From: Microterricola viridarii
Lineage (GTDB): Bacteria; Actinomycetota; Actinomycetes; Actinomycetales; Microbacteriaceae
Direction of reading: 5' to 3'
DNA length: 64,000 bases
Assembly (NCBI RefSeq): GCF_001542775.1
Contig: NZ_CP014145.1
Location: 2,418,001-2,482,000 of the forward strand
Both the position numbers and the translations under genes were made by a program. Under the pieces are notes generated by a model. The model did no database searches, was not told the DNA's origin, and saw nothing but the letters and a program-made list of their open reading frames with translations. Below, piece after piece: positions 48,500 through 57,372 of this stretch. Numbering within the stretch: position 1 is the stretch's first letter; the number at the start of each line of letters is the position of its first letter.

Positions 48500-49468
48500 C
48501 TACCAGCTGCCGTCGGCATTGACCCCCCGGTCGAGCCAGAGCTCGGCCGTCGCCGAGCGGATCGCCTCGGCGCCGATGCGCTCCAGCAGCGCCAGGGCGC
48601 CGAGGTTGTCCTCGAGCTGCTCGAGCCGTGACACCCCGAACAGCACGTTCGCGGTGGCCGGGTTGGCCAGGCAGAAGGCGATGCCGAGCTGCGTCGGCGT
48701 CGCCCCCAGGCCCGTGGCGATGCGCTCGACCTCGGGGTACGCGGCGACGATCTGCTCCCGGATGCCGCCGACGTCGGCGCCGATCTTGCGCGCGGGGACG
48801 AGCTTGCCGGCCAGGATGCCGCCCTCGAAGATGTCGGACGCCTGCAGCGCGAGCCGGCCGGAGCGGAACAGCTCACCGTAGTGCTCCCCCTCTGCCATGG
48901 TGCGCCGGACCAGCCCGTACTTCAGCTGTGCAAAGGTGGGCGGCGTCAGCCCCTCCGCCTCGGCGAAGTCGAGGGCGAGGGTAATGTCGGCCGCCTGCCA
49001 GTTGTTGACGCCCCAGCTGTCGAAGCGCCCGGCCGCAATCTCGGCGGCGACGTCGGCGACGACCTGCCGCACGTCGATCGGGCTCATGTAGTCGCCGACG
49101 ACGACCGTGTCGGCCTTGTCGATGCCGATGCGCGAGAGCGAGGTCTGCATCTGGCTGGCGAAGCTCGTGGTCGGGTACTCCCAGAGCCAGAGCTTGCCGC
49201 AGAGTAGGTAGTCCGCGCGGGCCAGGCCGGCCGCACGCACCGCCTCGCCGAAGATCAGGTCGGTGCGGGCGTTCTCGGCGTGCGGGCCCATGTTGTAGTG
49301 CGCGACGTCGAAGAAGGCGGCACCGACATCCGCCGCGCGCCGGATGAGGGCGACGGAGTCGTCGAACTCCATCCGGTCCCAGGTGCTCCAGGAGCCCAGC
49401 GCGAACACCGGCACCTGGGGGCCGACCGGGCCGAGACGGCGGGTGGGGACGGTTCCTTCAAAACTCAT
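48500..49468 (-). CDS. aldo-keto reductase with atypical tetrad (first paralogue)
   Basis: The product has 322 residues. AKR features include 'FALGSWSTWDRM', Asp54 and Tyr58 in 'FFDVAHYNMG' and the Lys in 'LLCGKLW'. The usual catalytic His segment reads 'VVVGDYMSP', with Asp instead of His. 'SWGVNNWQAADITLALDFAE' and 'FAQLKYGLVRR' match the cofactor-side strands. The paralogue at 53052 shows the same change. Divergent from an SDR gene across site D. Confidence 0.85.
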   Translation of the reverse strand: MSFEGTVPTRRLGPVGPQVPVFALGSWSTWDRMEFDDSVALIRRAADVGAAFFDVAHYNMGPHAENARTDLIFGEAVRAAGLARADYLLCGKLWLWEYPTTSFASQMQTSLSRIGIDKADTVVVGDYMSPIDVRQVVADVAAEIAAGRFDSWGVNNWQAADITLALDFAEAEGLTPPTFAQLKYGLVRRTMAEGEHYGELFRSGRLALQASDIFEGGILAGKLVPARKIGADVGGIREQIVAAYPEVERIATGLGATPTQLGIAFCLANPATANVLFGVSRLEQLEDNLGALALLERIGAEAIRSATAELWLDRGVNADGSW

Positions 49469-49500
49469 GGGGGCCTCCTCGAAGCGACATCGCTTTATTT

Positions 49501-49516
49501 TCTACGTTCGTATAAT
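49501..49516. promoter_or_regulatory. divergent promoter with degenerate site D
   Basis: TCTACGTTCGTATAAT lies between the divergent AKR and SDR genes. It contains a perfect TATAAT -10 for the plus strand and, on the minus strand, ACGAACGTAGA resembling the right half of the GTCAACG-N2-TGTAGA motif. It is the weakest member of the motif set. Confidence 0.4.
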
Positions 49517-49563
49517 ATAACCCCATGCGCGCCGAGGTGGCGTGAGACAAAGGAGTTTCCATC

Positions 49564-50304
49564 GTGACCACATCCCGTACCGTGCTCATCACCGGCGGAG
49601 GCGGCGGCATCGGCCGCGGCATCGCCCAGGCGTTCCTCGACCAGGGCGACCGCGTCGTGCTGGCCGACGTGAACGCTGACGCCGTCGCGGCCGTCGCCGC
49701 CGAGATCGGCGCGGCATCCGTCGCCCTCGACATCACCGACCCCGCGGCCGTCACCGGCGCGGTGGCCGCGGTGGCCGAAGAACACGGCCCCATCGACGTG
49801 CTCGTGAACAACGCCGGCATCCTCTCGGTGCACGGGGCCATTACCGAGCTGGCGGCCGAGGCGTACCGCTCGATCGTCGACGTCAACATCGTCGGCACGT
49901 TCAACGCGACCCAGGCCGTCGCGAACCACATGATCGCCGCTGGCACCCGCGGCACGATCGTCAACATCTCGTCGATCGGCGGCAGGCAGCCGACGCCCGG
50001 CATGGGCGCATACGAGTCGAGCAAGGCCGCCGTCGACTCGCTCACCCGTTGGGCGGCGATCGAACTGGCCGGCCACGGCATCCGCGTCAACGCCGTCGCC
50101 CCCGGCCCCGTGCTGACCCCCATGCTGCAGATGGGCATGCCGGAGGGCTCGCCTGCTCGCACCGCCTGGGAGGCGCGGGTTCCGCTCGGCGTGCTCGCCG
50201 CCGTCGAGGATGTCGCGCCCGCCGTGGTGTTCCTCGCCGGGCCGGGCGCCGGTCACATCACGGGCGTCAGCCTGCCGGTCGACGGCGGGCAGCTGCTCGC
50301 CTGA
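49564..50304 (+). CDS. SDR family oxidoreductase
   Basis: The product has 246 residues: 'VLITGGGGGIGRGIAQAFLD', 'VLVNNAGILS' and the catalytic 'GAYESSKAAVDSLTRW' (Tyr-x3-Lys), then 'RVNAVAPGPVLTPML'. The GTG start has an AAAGGAG site. The wider glucose/3-oxoacyl reductase clade gives no substrate. It is divergent from the AKR gene and convergent with the amidohydrolase, separated from that gene by a strong hairpin. Confidence 0.92.
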   Translation: MTTSRTVLITGGGGGIGRGIAQAFLDQGDRVVLADVNADAVAAVAAEIGAASVALDITDPAAVTGAVAAVAEEHGPIDVLVNNAGILSVHGAITELAAEAYRSIVDVNIVGTFNATQAVANHMIAAGTRGTIVNISSIGGRQPTPGMGAYESSKAAVDSLTRWAAIELAGHGIRVNAVAPGPVLTPMLQMGMPEGSPARTAWEARVPLGVLAAVEDVAPAVVFLAGPGAGHITGVSLPVDGGQLLA

Positions 50305-50315
50305 CCTCCTCCCGC

Positions 50316-50356
50316 AACGCCGACGGCCCCCGCAGTTCGCGGGGGCCGCCGGCGTT
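50316..50356. terminator. bidirectional terminator hairpin
   Basis: AACGCCGACGGCCCCCGC (50316-50333) pairs with its complement at 50339-50356 with one mismatch and a 5-nt loop, between convergent SDR and amidohydrolase genes. Confidence 0.8.
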
Positions 50357-50368
50357 TGGGGCCCAGCG

Positions 50369-51796
50369 TCAGCCGATCAGTGCCACCGCGCGCTCGAACA
50401 CGACATCGCCGTCGACGACGGTCATGTCGATCGAGACGCCGGGGAGGTCGGCCGGCGTGAGAGTCAGCGGGTCGGCCGAGAGCACGATGAGGTCGGCGAC
50501 CTTCTTCGGCTCGAGTGTGCCCTTCCAGGCGTCCGCGCCGTCTTGGCGTGCAGGGGCGACGGTGTACGCGTGCAGCAGGGCGAGCATCCGCTCCTCCTCC
50601 GCGCCCGGGGCGGCCGGACCCATCCAGGCGTCGGCCGCCGCGGCGCCTTCGCGCCAGTCGGGGCTGAGGATGGGGGCGTCGGAGCTCAACGACAGCGAGA
50701 CGCCGGCGGCGAGCGTGTCGGCGAGCGGCCACGCGGCGGCGGCCACCTCCTCGCCGAGCACCCCGGCCACCCAGGCCGAGGTCTGCACGGCGATGCCGGC
50801 CTGCACGTTGAGGCCCATGCCGAGGCGCGCCATCACCGCCAGCGTCTCGCCGGTGACGAGATCGCCATGGATGACATAGTGGCGCAGCTCGGTCGGCTCC
50901 TCGGCCATCGCCTCCGCGACGGCATCCGCTGTGACCTCGATGGTGCGGTCGCCCGTCGCGTGCACGCCCACCTGGAAGCCGGCCCGGTGGGCGGTGCGGA
51001 TCATCTGGCGCAGATTCGCCTCGCGCTCCGCGGCATCCAGGCCGGTGACGAGCAGGCCCCCCGAGGATCCGTCCGGATAGCTCCGGCGCGTCCAGGCCTG
51101 CAGCATGGGCGGGATGCCGTCGGCGAAGATCTTCACCCCGGCGATCCGGAGCCAGGCCGGGCGCTCGGTCTCGCGCACGGTGGCGCGCAGTCGCGAGCTG
51201 AAGCTGTGCAGTTCGCTCGGGCCGTCGAGCACGCCGAAGAGCATGAGCACGTTGACCCGCGCGGTGAGCGCCCGCTCCGCCTCGAGCACGATGTACTCGT
51301 CGAGCACCGCCTGGCTGAAGCAGCCCGTCGCCCCGGCGTCCTCGCCAGGGCCGAGGCCCGGCTCGGTGTAGCTCGTGATGCCCAGGGAGGCGGCGAGCTC
51401 GCCTGCGCGGAGGATCGCCGCCCGGATCTCGGCGGCGCTGCCGACCAGCGGCGCGGCGGGTGCCGCATCGTGCGGGTCACCCTCGAAGGCGGGCGCGCCG
51501 GCCTGCGCGTCCGCGGCCCCGAACACGGTGTTCGGCCACATGGCGCCGAGCCAGGTCGCGTGCAGGTGCGAGTCGTTGATGCCGGGGATGACGGCACGAC
51601 CCTCGAGCTCGACCACTCGGGTGCGGCGCCCGATGAGTGCGAGCACCTCGTCATCGCCGCCGACGAGCACGATCCGCCCGTGCCGCACAGCGACCGCCGT
51701 CCCGCGCGTGCCCGCGGCATCCAGGGTCAGCACGGTCCCGCCGCGGAACACCAAGTCGGCTGGGGCATCGGATACGTCCCGATCAGTTCGCAGCAC
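50369..51796 (-). CDS. metal-dependent amidohydrolase, YtcJ type (second copy)
   Basis: The product has 475 residues of the Amidohydro_3 family: His77 and His79 in 'NDSHLHATW', Lys in 'GVKIFADGIPPML', His in 'GVHATGDRT' and 'YVIHGDLV', Asp in 'LSLSSDAPIL'. The GTG start at 51796 is supported by AAGGAGGAGAT directly upstream; the frame opens 8 codons earlier without an SD. Only moderately similar to the amidohydrolase at 41647, so the two may act on different pathway intermediates. It is divergent from the second Zn-ADH across site C. Confidence 0.88.
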   Translation of the reverse strand: MLRTDRDVSDAPADLVFRGGTVLTLDAAGTRGTAVAVRHGRIVLVGGDDEVLALIGRRTRVVELEGRAVIPGINDSHLHATWLGAMWPNTVFGAADAQAGAPAFEGDPHDAAPAAPLVGSAAEIRAAILRAGELAASLGITSYTEPGLGPGEDAGATGCFSQAVLDEYIVLEAERALTARVNVLMLFGVLDGPSELHSFSSRLRATVRETERPAWLRIAGVKIFADGIPPMLQAWTRRSYPDGSSGGLLVTGLDAAEREANLRQMIRTAHRAGFQVGVHATGDRTIEVTADAVAEAMAEEPTELRHYVIHGDLVTGETLAVMARLGMGLNVQAGIAVQTSAWVAGVLGEEVAAAAWPLADTLAAGVSLSLSSDAPILSPDWREGAAAADAWMGPAAPGAEEERMLALLHAYTVAPARQDGADAWKGTLEPKKVADLIVLSADPLTLTPADLPGVSIDMTVVDGDVVFERAVALIG

Positions 51797-51824
51797 ATCT
51801 CCTCCTTGAGAGGTTCGCAATTTA

Positions 51825-51842
51825 TGTCAACGTATGTAGAAT
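51825..51842. promoter_or_regulatory. GTCAAC-N3-TGT site C in a divergent promoter
   Basis: TGTCAACGTATGTAGA (51825-51840) is the best motif copy. It overlaps the plus-strand -10 TAGAAT (51837-51842) of the ADH operon and lies 29 bp from the minus-strand amidohydrolase start, so a bound repressor would block both. Confidence 0.6.
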
Positions 51843-51905
51843 ATCCCAAACCGGCGGCGGGGTCGACAGTGTTGCGATCCGACAGGCCGGACAAAGGAGC
51901 ATTCA

Positions 51906-53021
51906 ATGACGATTTCCCTTCCGACATCAACCCGTGCGGCCGTGCTGACCGCCCACGGAGAGGCTCTCACGCTGCAGGAGATTCCACTCCCGGCCGAGAT
52001 TGAGGCCGGGGCGGCGCTCGTGCGCGTCGCCTGCACGACGCTCTGCGGCACCGATATCGAGATCTGGCACGGCAAGATGACCTTCCCGGGCATGCTGCCG
52101 ATGGTCCTCGGCCACGAGATGGTCGGCGAGATCGTCGCGCTCGGCCCCGGAACCAGCGACGCCCTCGGCCGCAGCCTCGCGGTCGGCGACCGCATCGGCT
52201 GGTCCGAGTCCACCTGCGGGCAGTGCTTCGGCTGCACCGTGCTGCGCGAGCCCGTCGCCTGCTCGAAGCGCGGCTACGGCTTCCTGCAGCGCTCGGATGT
52301 CGCGCCCTATGCGACCGCGGGGCTCGCCGAGTACGCCTACGTCACCCCCGGCGCGGCCAAGCTGCTGCTGCCGGAAGAGGTCAAGGACACCTGGGCGTCG
52401 ATGGCCGGCTGCGCGGCGAAGACAGTGCTGCGCGCATTCCAGCGGGCGGGCGGCGTGCGGCCCGGTTCGCGCGTGGTGGTGCAGGGCTCCGGCGCCCTCG
52501 GCATCTTCGCGACGGCCGTCGCGCACCTCTCCGGTGCCGGCACCGTCATCACCGTCGGGGCCCCCGCCGAGCGCCTGGCCGCCGCGCGCCGCTTCGGCGC
52601 CGACGCCGTCGTCGACATCGCCGACGGCTCGGAGGCCACCATCGCGCGGGTGCTCGAGCTCACCGACGGGCAGGGCGCCGACCTCGTCCTCGACTTCGCC
52701 GGCGCCCCCAGCGTCGGGCCGGAGGCCATCGCGATGGCCGCCCAGCGCGGAACCGTCGTCGTCGTCGGCTCGACCGGCCCCACCGGCCAGCCGATCACCC
52801 TCTCGGCGATCATGGGCAAGGAACTCACGCTCGTCGGCTCGCTCAACGGCGACATTTCCGACTACTACCGGGCCATCGAGTTCTTCCGCGCCTTTGCCGA
52901 ACGGATGCCCTGGGACGAGCTGTTCAGCGAGCCCGTCGGCCTCTCGCAGGCGTCAGCCAAGATCGCCACCATGTCTGCCCTTGGCGAGATCAAAGCCGTC
53001 ATCGACCCCCGCCTGCCCTAG
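51906..53021 (+). CDS. zinc-dependent alcohol dehydrogenase (second copy)
   Basis: The product has 371 residues. Zinc ligands are Cys in 'TLCGTDIEIW', His-Glu in 'LGHEMVGEIV' and a structural Cys cluster 'CGQCFGCTVLREPVAC'. The Rossmann motif is 'VVVQGSGALGIFATAVAHL'. Resembles the threonine-dehydrogenase/sorbitol-dehydrogenase branch; the substrate is unknown. It heads an operon with the second AKR and two esterases. Confidence 0.9.
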   Translation: MTISLPTSTRAAVLTAHGEALTLQEIPLPAEIEAGAALVRVACTTLCGTDIEIWHGKMTFPGMLPMVLGHEMVGEIVALGPGTSDALGRSLAVGDRIGWSESTCGQCFGCTVLREPVACSKRGYGFLQRSDVAPYATAGLAEYAYVTPGAAKLLLPEEVKDTWASMAGCAAKTVLRAFQRAGGVRPGSRVVVQGSGALGIFATAVAHLSGAGTVITVGAPAERLAAARRFGADAVVDIADGSEATIARVLELTDGQGADLVLDFAGAPSVGPEAIAMAAQRGTVVVVGSTGPTGQPITLSAIMGKELTLVGSLNGDISDYYRAIEFFRAFAERMPWDELFSEPVGLSQASAKIATMSALGEIKAVIDPRLP

Positions 53022-53051
53022 CCGGCCGCGCTCAGAAGAAGGAAGAGCACC

Positions 53052-54035
53052 ATGACACCCACCGCCCCGCCCACCGCGGCGCCCGTCATCCCCCGGCGCG
53101 GCATCGGCACCTCCGGCATCGAGGCCTCCGTGCTCTCGCTCGGCTCGTGGCACGCCTACGACCGGATGCACTTCGAAGACGCCGTCGGGCTCGTGCAGAC
53201 GGCCATCGCCCGCGGCATCAACCTGTTCGATGTCGGCGTGTACGCCTTCCCCGGTGGGCCGCCCGCCTTCACCGATGTGCTGTTCTCCGCCATCGTGCGG
53301 GCCGCGGGCATCAACCGCGCCGACTACCTGCTCTCGGAGAAGCTCTGGGTCGAGGGATTCGGCCCCGACGGCTTCCGCCCGCAGCTGGAACGTGCCCTGT
53401 TCCGGGTCGGCACCGACTACTCCGACCTCGTGATCCTCGGCGACCTGCGCCGCGACGACCTCGAGCTGCGCGACCTCGTGCACGACCTCGCCGGGCTGCA
53501 GGAGTCCGGGATCATCCGGGCCTGGGGCGTCAACAACTGGTCGGCCACGAACATCCAGGCGCTCCTGGACATCGCGGCGGCCGAGGGGGTGCCCGGCCCG
53601 CAGATCGCCCAGTTGAAGTACAGCGTCTCCCGCCGCTCCATCCCCGATGGCGAGCCGTTCTCCCGGCTCTGGGAGCAGGGCATCACCATGCAGGCCTCCG
53701 ACGTGATGGAAGGCGGCATCCTCGCCGGCAAGATCGCGCCGGAGCGCGAGGTCGGCCGCGACCCCGGCGGCATCCGTGCGGCCATCATCGACTCGGTCCC
53801 GGCCGTCACCGCCCTCGCCGAGGAGCTGGGCGCAACCCCGGCACAGCTGGCCATCGCGTTCACCCTGACCCACCCCGCGAACACCACGACCCTGTTCGGC
53901 GCGACGCGCCTAGAGCAGCTTGAGCAGAACTTCGCGGCCATCCACCTCGTCGAGCGCGTCGGCGCCGACGCCCTCCGCGCCCGTGTCGCGCCCTTCTGGG
54001 CAGACAACGGCATCGTCGATCCCGAAGGGCCGTGA
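53052..54035 (+). CDS. aldo-keto reductase with atypical tetrad (second paralogue)
   Basis: The product has 327 residues, similar throughout to the AKR at 48500. Asp and Tyr appear as 'LFDVGVYAF' (three residues between them), Lys as 'LLSEKLWVEG', and the usual His position reads 'VILGDLRRDD', again Asp. 'AWGVNNWSATNIQALLDIAA' and 'IAQLKYSVSRR' are shared blocks. It follows the ADH by 30 bp and overlaps the next gene by 4 nt. Confidence 0.85.
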   Translation: MTPTAPPTAAPVIPRRGIGTSGIEASVLSLGSWHAYDRMHFEDAVGLVQTAIARGINLFDVGVYAFPGGPPAFTDVLFSAIVRAAGINRADYLLSEKLWVEGFGPDGFRPQLERALFRVGTDYSDLVILGDLRRDDLELRDLVHDLAGLQESGIIRAWGVNNWSATNIQALLDIAAAEGVPGPQIAQLKYSVSRRSIPDGEPFSRLWEQGITMQASDVMEGGILAGKIAPEREVGRDPGGIRAAIIDSVPAVTALAEELGATPAQLAIAFTLTHPANTTTLFGATRLEQLEQNFAAIHLVERVGADALRARVAPFWADNGIVDPEGP

Positions 54036-55051
54036 CCGCCATGACGACAACAGACCGCACCGTTCCGGTGCCCGTTCCGTTCGACCCCGAGATGCTGCCC
54101 GTGCTCGAGTTCATGGCCGCCAACCCGCAGCCGCCGCTCTCCTGGGAGACGCTGCCGGCGACCCGCCCCGGCCTGGCCACCGCCTTCCCCGCCCCGGCCG
54201 AGGCGATCGGCGACCGCCCCGTCGACAGCGAGGAACGCGTCATCCCTGGCCCGGCGGGCGCGCCCGACCTCGAGATCACCGTCTTCCGGCCGCGCGGCCA
54301 CAGCGCGGCCGCCCCGGCGCTGCCCGGCCTGTTCAACATCCACGGCGGCGGCATGATCATCGGCCACCGACACTGGGAGGCTGAGCGGCTGATCCAGCTC
54401 GTCGTCGAGCTCGGCGTCGTCGCGGTGAACGTCGAGTACCGTCTCGCCCCCGAGCACCCCTTCCCCGCCGGCGTCGAGGACTGCTACGCCGGCGTGAGCT
54501 GGATGTCGGAGCACGCCGCCGAGATCGGCGTCGACCCTGAGCGCATCGTCATCATGGGCGGAAGCGCCGGCGGCGGCTTCTCGGCGGCCGTCGCCCTGCT
54601 CGCCCGGGATCGGGGCGGCCCCGCCCTGGCCGGCCAGCTGCTGCTCTGCCCGATGCTCGACAATACCAACAGCACGGTCGCCAGCTTCCAGTACGACGGC
54701 ATCGGCACCTGGATGCGCGACGCGAACCTGCTGGCCTGGCGCTGCGTGCTCGGCGAGGAGCTCGCCCTCAGCACCGACGCCTCTCCCTACGCTGCGCCCA
54801 GCCGGGCCACCGACCTCAGCGGCCTGCCGCCGGCGTTCATCGAGGCCGGGGCCGCCGAGATGTTCCGCGACGAGGATGTCGACTACGCGAGCCGCATCTG
54901 GGCGACGGGCGGCAACGCCGAACTGCACATCTGGGCCGGCGGGTTCCACGGCTTCGACATGTACGCACCGGGCTCCGAGATCGCCAGGGCCGCCCTGGCC
55001 ACCCGCAACTCCTGGCTCCGCCGCACGCTCCAGATCGTGGACGAGCGATGA
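54032..55051 (+). CDS. HSL-family alpha/beta hydrolase (esterase), first of tandem pair
   Basis: The product has 339 residues of the hormone-sensitive-lipase family: 'FNIHGGGMIIG' is the oxyanion HGGG motif, 'IMGGSAGGGFSAAVA' carries the nucleophile Ser, 'FRDEDVDYA' the Asp and 'GGFHGFDMY' the His. GTG 54032 overlaps the AKR stop (GTGA); ATG 54041 is an alternative. It should hydrolyse short-chain esters or lactones; relatives include the monoterpene lactone hydrolases. Confidence 0.9.
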   Translation: MTAMTTTDRTVPVPVPFDPEMLPVLEFMAANPQPPLSWETLPATRPGLATAFPAPAEAIGDRPVDSEERVIPGPAGAPDLEITVFRPRGHSAAAPALPGLFNIHGGGMIIGHRHWEAERLIQLVVELGVVAVNVEYRLAPEHPFPAGVEDCYAGVSWMSEHAAEIGVDPERIVIMGGSAGGGFSAAVALLARDRGGPALAGQLLLCPMLDNTNSTVASFQYDGIGTWMRDANLLAWRCVLGEELALSTDASPYAAPSRATDLSGLPPAFIEAGAAEMFRDEDVDYASRIWATGGNAELHIWAGGFHGFDMYAPGSEIARAALATRNSWLRRTLQIVDER

Positions 55052-56037
55052 AGCCGACCCCCGTTCCCTACGATCCGGAGCTGGTCGACGGCTTGGCCGC
55101 CTTCCTCGCCCTCGTCGAGCGGATCCCGCTGCGCGCGCACAGCATCCTCGCCAACCGCGCGCATTTCGCCACGATCATCCCGCCCATCCAGGCCCAGGTC
55201 GGCGAGCTGCCGATCGATTGGGAGAACCGGGTCATCCCCGGCCCCGCCGGGGCGCCAGACGTGGAGATCACCGTCATCCGGCCGCGGCGCGACACGGCGG
55301 CGGGCACGGTCGGCCCGCCAGCACCCGGCGTGCTCGGCATCCACGGCGGCGGCATGGTGCTCGGCACCCGCTTCTTCGGCACGGGAGAGCTCATCGAACT
55401 CGCGCTGACCTACGGCATCGTCGGAGTCGCCGTGGAGTATCGCCTCGCCCCGGAACACCCGGGCACGGCGGCCGCGGAGGACTGCTACGCCGCGCTCGAG
55501 TGGTTCGCGGCCAACGCGGAGGAGCTCGGCGTCGACCCCGACCGGCTCCTGGTCTCCGGCGCCAGCGCGGGCGGGCTGCTCTCCGCCGCCGTCGCCCTGA
55601 TGGCCCGCGACCGCGGCGGCCCCGCCCTGGCCGGCCAGCTGCTGAACTGCCCGATGCTCGATGACCGAAACGAGACGGTGTCGAGCCACCAGTACGACGG
55701 CATCGGGGCCTGGGACCGCAACAACAACGACACCGGCTGGAACGCCCTGCTCGGCGCGCAGCGCTTCACCGACGCCGTGTCGCCCTACGCCGCGCCGGCG
55801 CGCGCGACCGACCTCGGCGGGCTGCCGCCCGCCTACATCGAGGTCGGCTCTGCCGAGGTGTTCCGCGACGAGGACGTCGACTACGCGATGCGCATCTGGG
55901 CGAGCGGCGGCCAGGCCGAGCTGCACGTCTGGGCCGGCGCGTACCACGGCTTCTCCGGGTTCTCCCCCGACGCGATCGTCTCGCGTGCGGCCCTTGCCGC
56001 CCGCGACAGCTGGATCCGCCGCACCCTGCGGCTGTAG
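55048..56037 (+). CDS. HSL-family alpha/beta hydrolase (esterase), second of tandem pair
   Basis: The product has 329 residues and is a close paralogue of the preceding esterase: 'LGIHGGGMVLG', 'VSGASAGGLLSAAVALMARD', 'FRDEDVDYAMRIW' and 'GAYHGFSGF' give a complete triad. It overlaps the previous gene by ATGA. The tandem duplication suggests either two ester bonds in the substrate or acquisition of a new specificity. Confidence 0.9.
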   Translation: MKPTPVPYDPELVDGLAAFLALVERIPLRAHSILANRAHFATIIPPIQAQVGELPIDWENRVIPGPAGAPDVEITVIRPRRDTAAGTVGPPAPGVLGIHGGGMVLGTRFFGTGELIELALTYGIVGVAVEYRLAPEHPGTAAAEDCYAALEWFAANAEELGVDPDRLLVSGASAGGLLSAAVALMARDRGGPALAGQLLNCPMLDDRNETVSSHQYDGIGAWDRNNNDTGWNALLGAQRFTDAVSPYAAPARATDLGGLPPAYIEVGSAEVFRDEDVDYAMRIWASGGQAELHVWAGAYHGFSGFSPDAIVSRAALAARDSWIRRTLRL

Positions 56038-56114
56038 CCGCCGCCTGCACCCAACGGATGCCGCCCCGGCCGCCGCCTGCGCGGCATCCGCCACCTCGTT
56101 TGAATCGGGACCCC

Positions 56115-57332
56115 ATGACCACCGTCTCACCCGTGCGCATCATGAGCGTGCGTCGCAGCGTGCTGCTGCTCGGAGCGCTCGAGGCCTTCGGGCCGCTCTC
56201 GATGGACCTGTACATGCCGACGCTCCCGCAGCTGGCGGCGACCCTCGGCACCAGCGACGCCCTCGCACAGGCGACCATGTCGGTGTGCATGATCGGGCTC
56301 GGCCTCGGCCAGCTCATCGCCGGCCCGCTCAGCGATCGCTTCGGCCGGCGCACGCCGATCCTCATCGGCGTCGCGCTGTTCGCGCTGTTCTCGCTGGCCT
56401 GCGTCTTCGCGCCGACGATCGAGGTGTTGCTCGTCGCCCGGCTGTTGCAGGGGCTCGCGGGCTCGGCCGGCATCGTGGTGACCCTCGCCATCGCGCGCGA
56501 CATGTACAGCGGAACAGAGCTCTCGCGCATGCTGTCGCTGCTCGCGCTGGTCGGGGCGTCGGCGCCCATCATCGCCCCGGTCATCGGCGGCCAGCTCGCC
56601 CTGGTCATGGACTGGCGCGGCATCTTCGGTGTGCTGGCCGGAATCGGCACCGCCATCTTCGTGCTCACCCTCGTGCTGCTGAGAGAGACGCTGCCGCCGG
56701 AGCAGCGGCACGGCGGCGGGTTCGGCACGACGGCGCAGCACTTCGGCGTGCTTGCGCGCGACCGGCTGTTCGTCGTCATGCTGATCGTCTCGGCGGCCGG
56801 CGGCGTCGCCTTCTTCAGCTACCTGTCGATGTCGAGCTTCGTGTTGCAGGACGAGTTCGGGCTGAGCCCGCAGCTGTTCAGCATCTGCTTCGCCGCGAAC
56901 GCCCTGGCCAACATGGGCGGTGCGCAGCTGAGCAGGCTGGCGGTGAGCCGCTTCGGCCCCGTGCGGATGTACCTCGCCGGCCAGGCCGCCACGGCCCTCG
57001 CCGCCGCTGCACTGCTTCTCGTCGTGCTCGCCGGGGGCGGCGTGGTCGGGGTGCTCATCGTGCTCGCCGTCTATCTGTTCTGCGGTGGCGTCGGCGGCCC
57101 GAACGGCACGACGCTGGCGCTCGGCGGGCACTCGGAGCGCGCCGGCACCGCCTCGGCCGTACTGGGCACGGCGATGTTCGTCGTCGGCCCGATCGTCGCC
57201 CCGCTTGCGGCACTCGGTGGGGCGACGGCGCTCGCCATGGCGCTGACCATCGCGATCTCCGCTGTCGTCGCCGGCACGCTCGCCTGGACGGTGGTGCGCC
57301 CGCTGCTGCGCACCAGCACGCTCGAACCCTGA
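56115..57332 (+). CDS. Bcr/CflA-type MFS drug or metabolite exporter
   Basis: The product has 405 residues and about 12 membrane segments: 'MDLYMPTLPQLAATLG' and 'LIAGPLSDRFGRRTPILIGV' are the Bcr/CflA N-terminal signatures, with 'LQGLAGSAGIVVTLAIARDM' after. ATG 56115 begins the family sequence; the preceding 19 codons are proline/arginine filler. Its place after the esterases suggests export of a toxic intermediate or of the substrate itself. Confidence 0.88.
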   Translation: MTTVSPVRIMSVRRSVLLLGALEAFGPLSMDLYMPTLPQLAATLGTSDALAQATMSVCMIGLGLGQLIAGPLSDRFGRRTPILIGVALFALFSLACVFAPTIEVLLVARLLQGLAGSAGIVVTLAIARDMYSGTELSRMLSLLALVGASAPIIAPVIGGQLALVMDWRGIFGVLAGIGTAIFVLTLVLLRETLPPEQRHGGGFGTTAQHFGVLARDRLFVVMLIVSAAGGVAFFSYLSMSSFVLQDEFGLSPQLFSICFAANALANMGGAQLSRLAVSRFGPVRMYLAGQAATALAAAALLLVVLAGGGVVGVLIVLAVYLFCGGVGGPNGTTLALGGHSERAGTASAVLGTAMFVVGPIVAPLAALGGATALAMALTIAISAVVAGTLAWTVVRPLLRTSTLEP

Positions 57333-57372
57333 CCGAGTCGAACACTGACTGAGTCGAACGCCGCCCGCTGCG

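Noticed and set aside
57333..57372. Twice-repeated GAGTCGAAC after the exporter gene
   Set aside because: Two short copies only; no dyad and no further copies noticed nearby.
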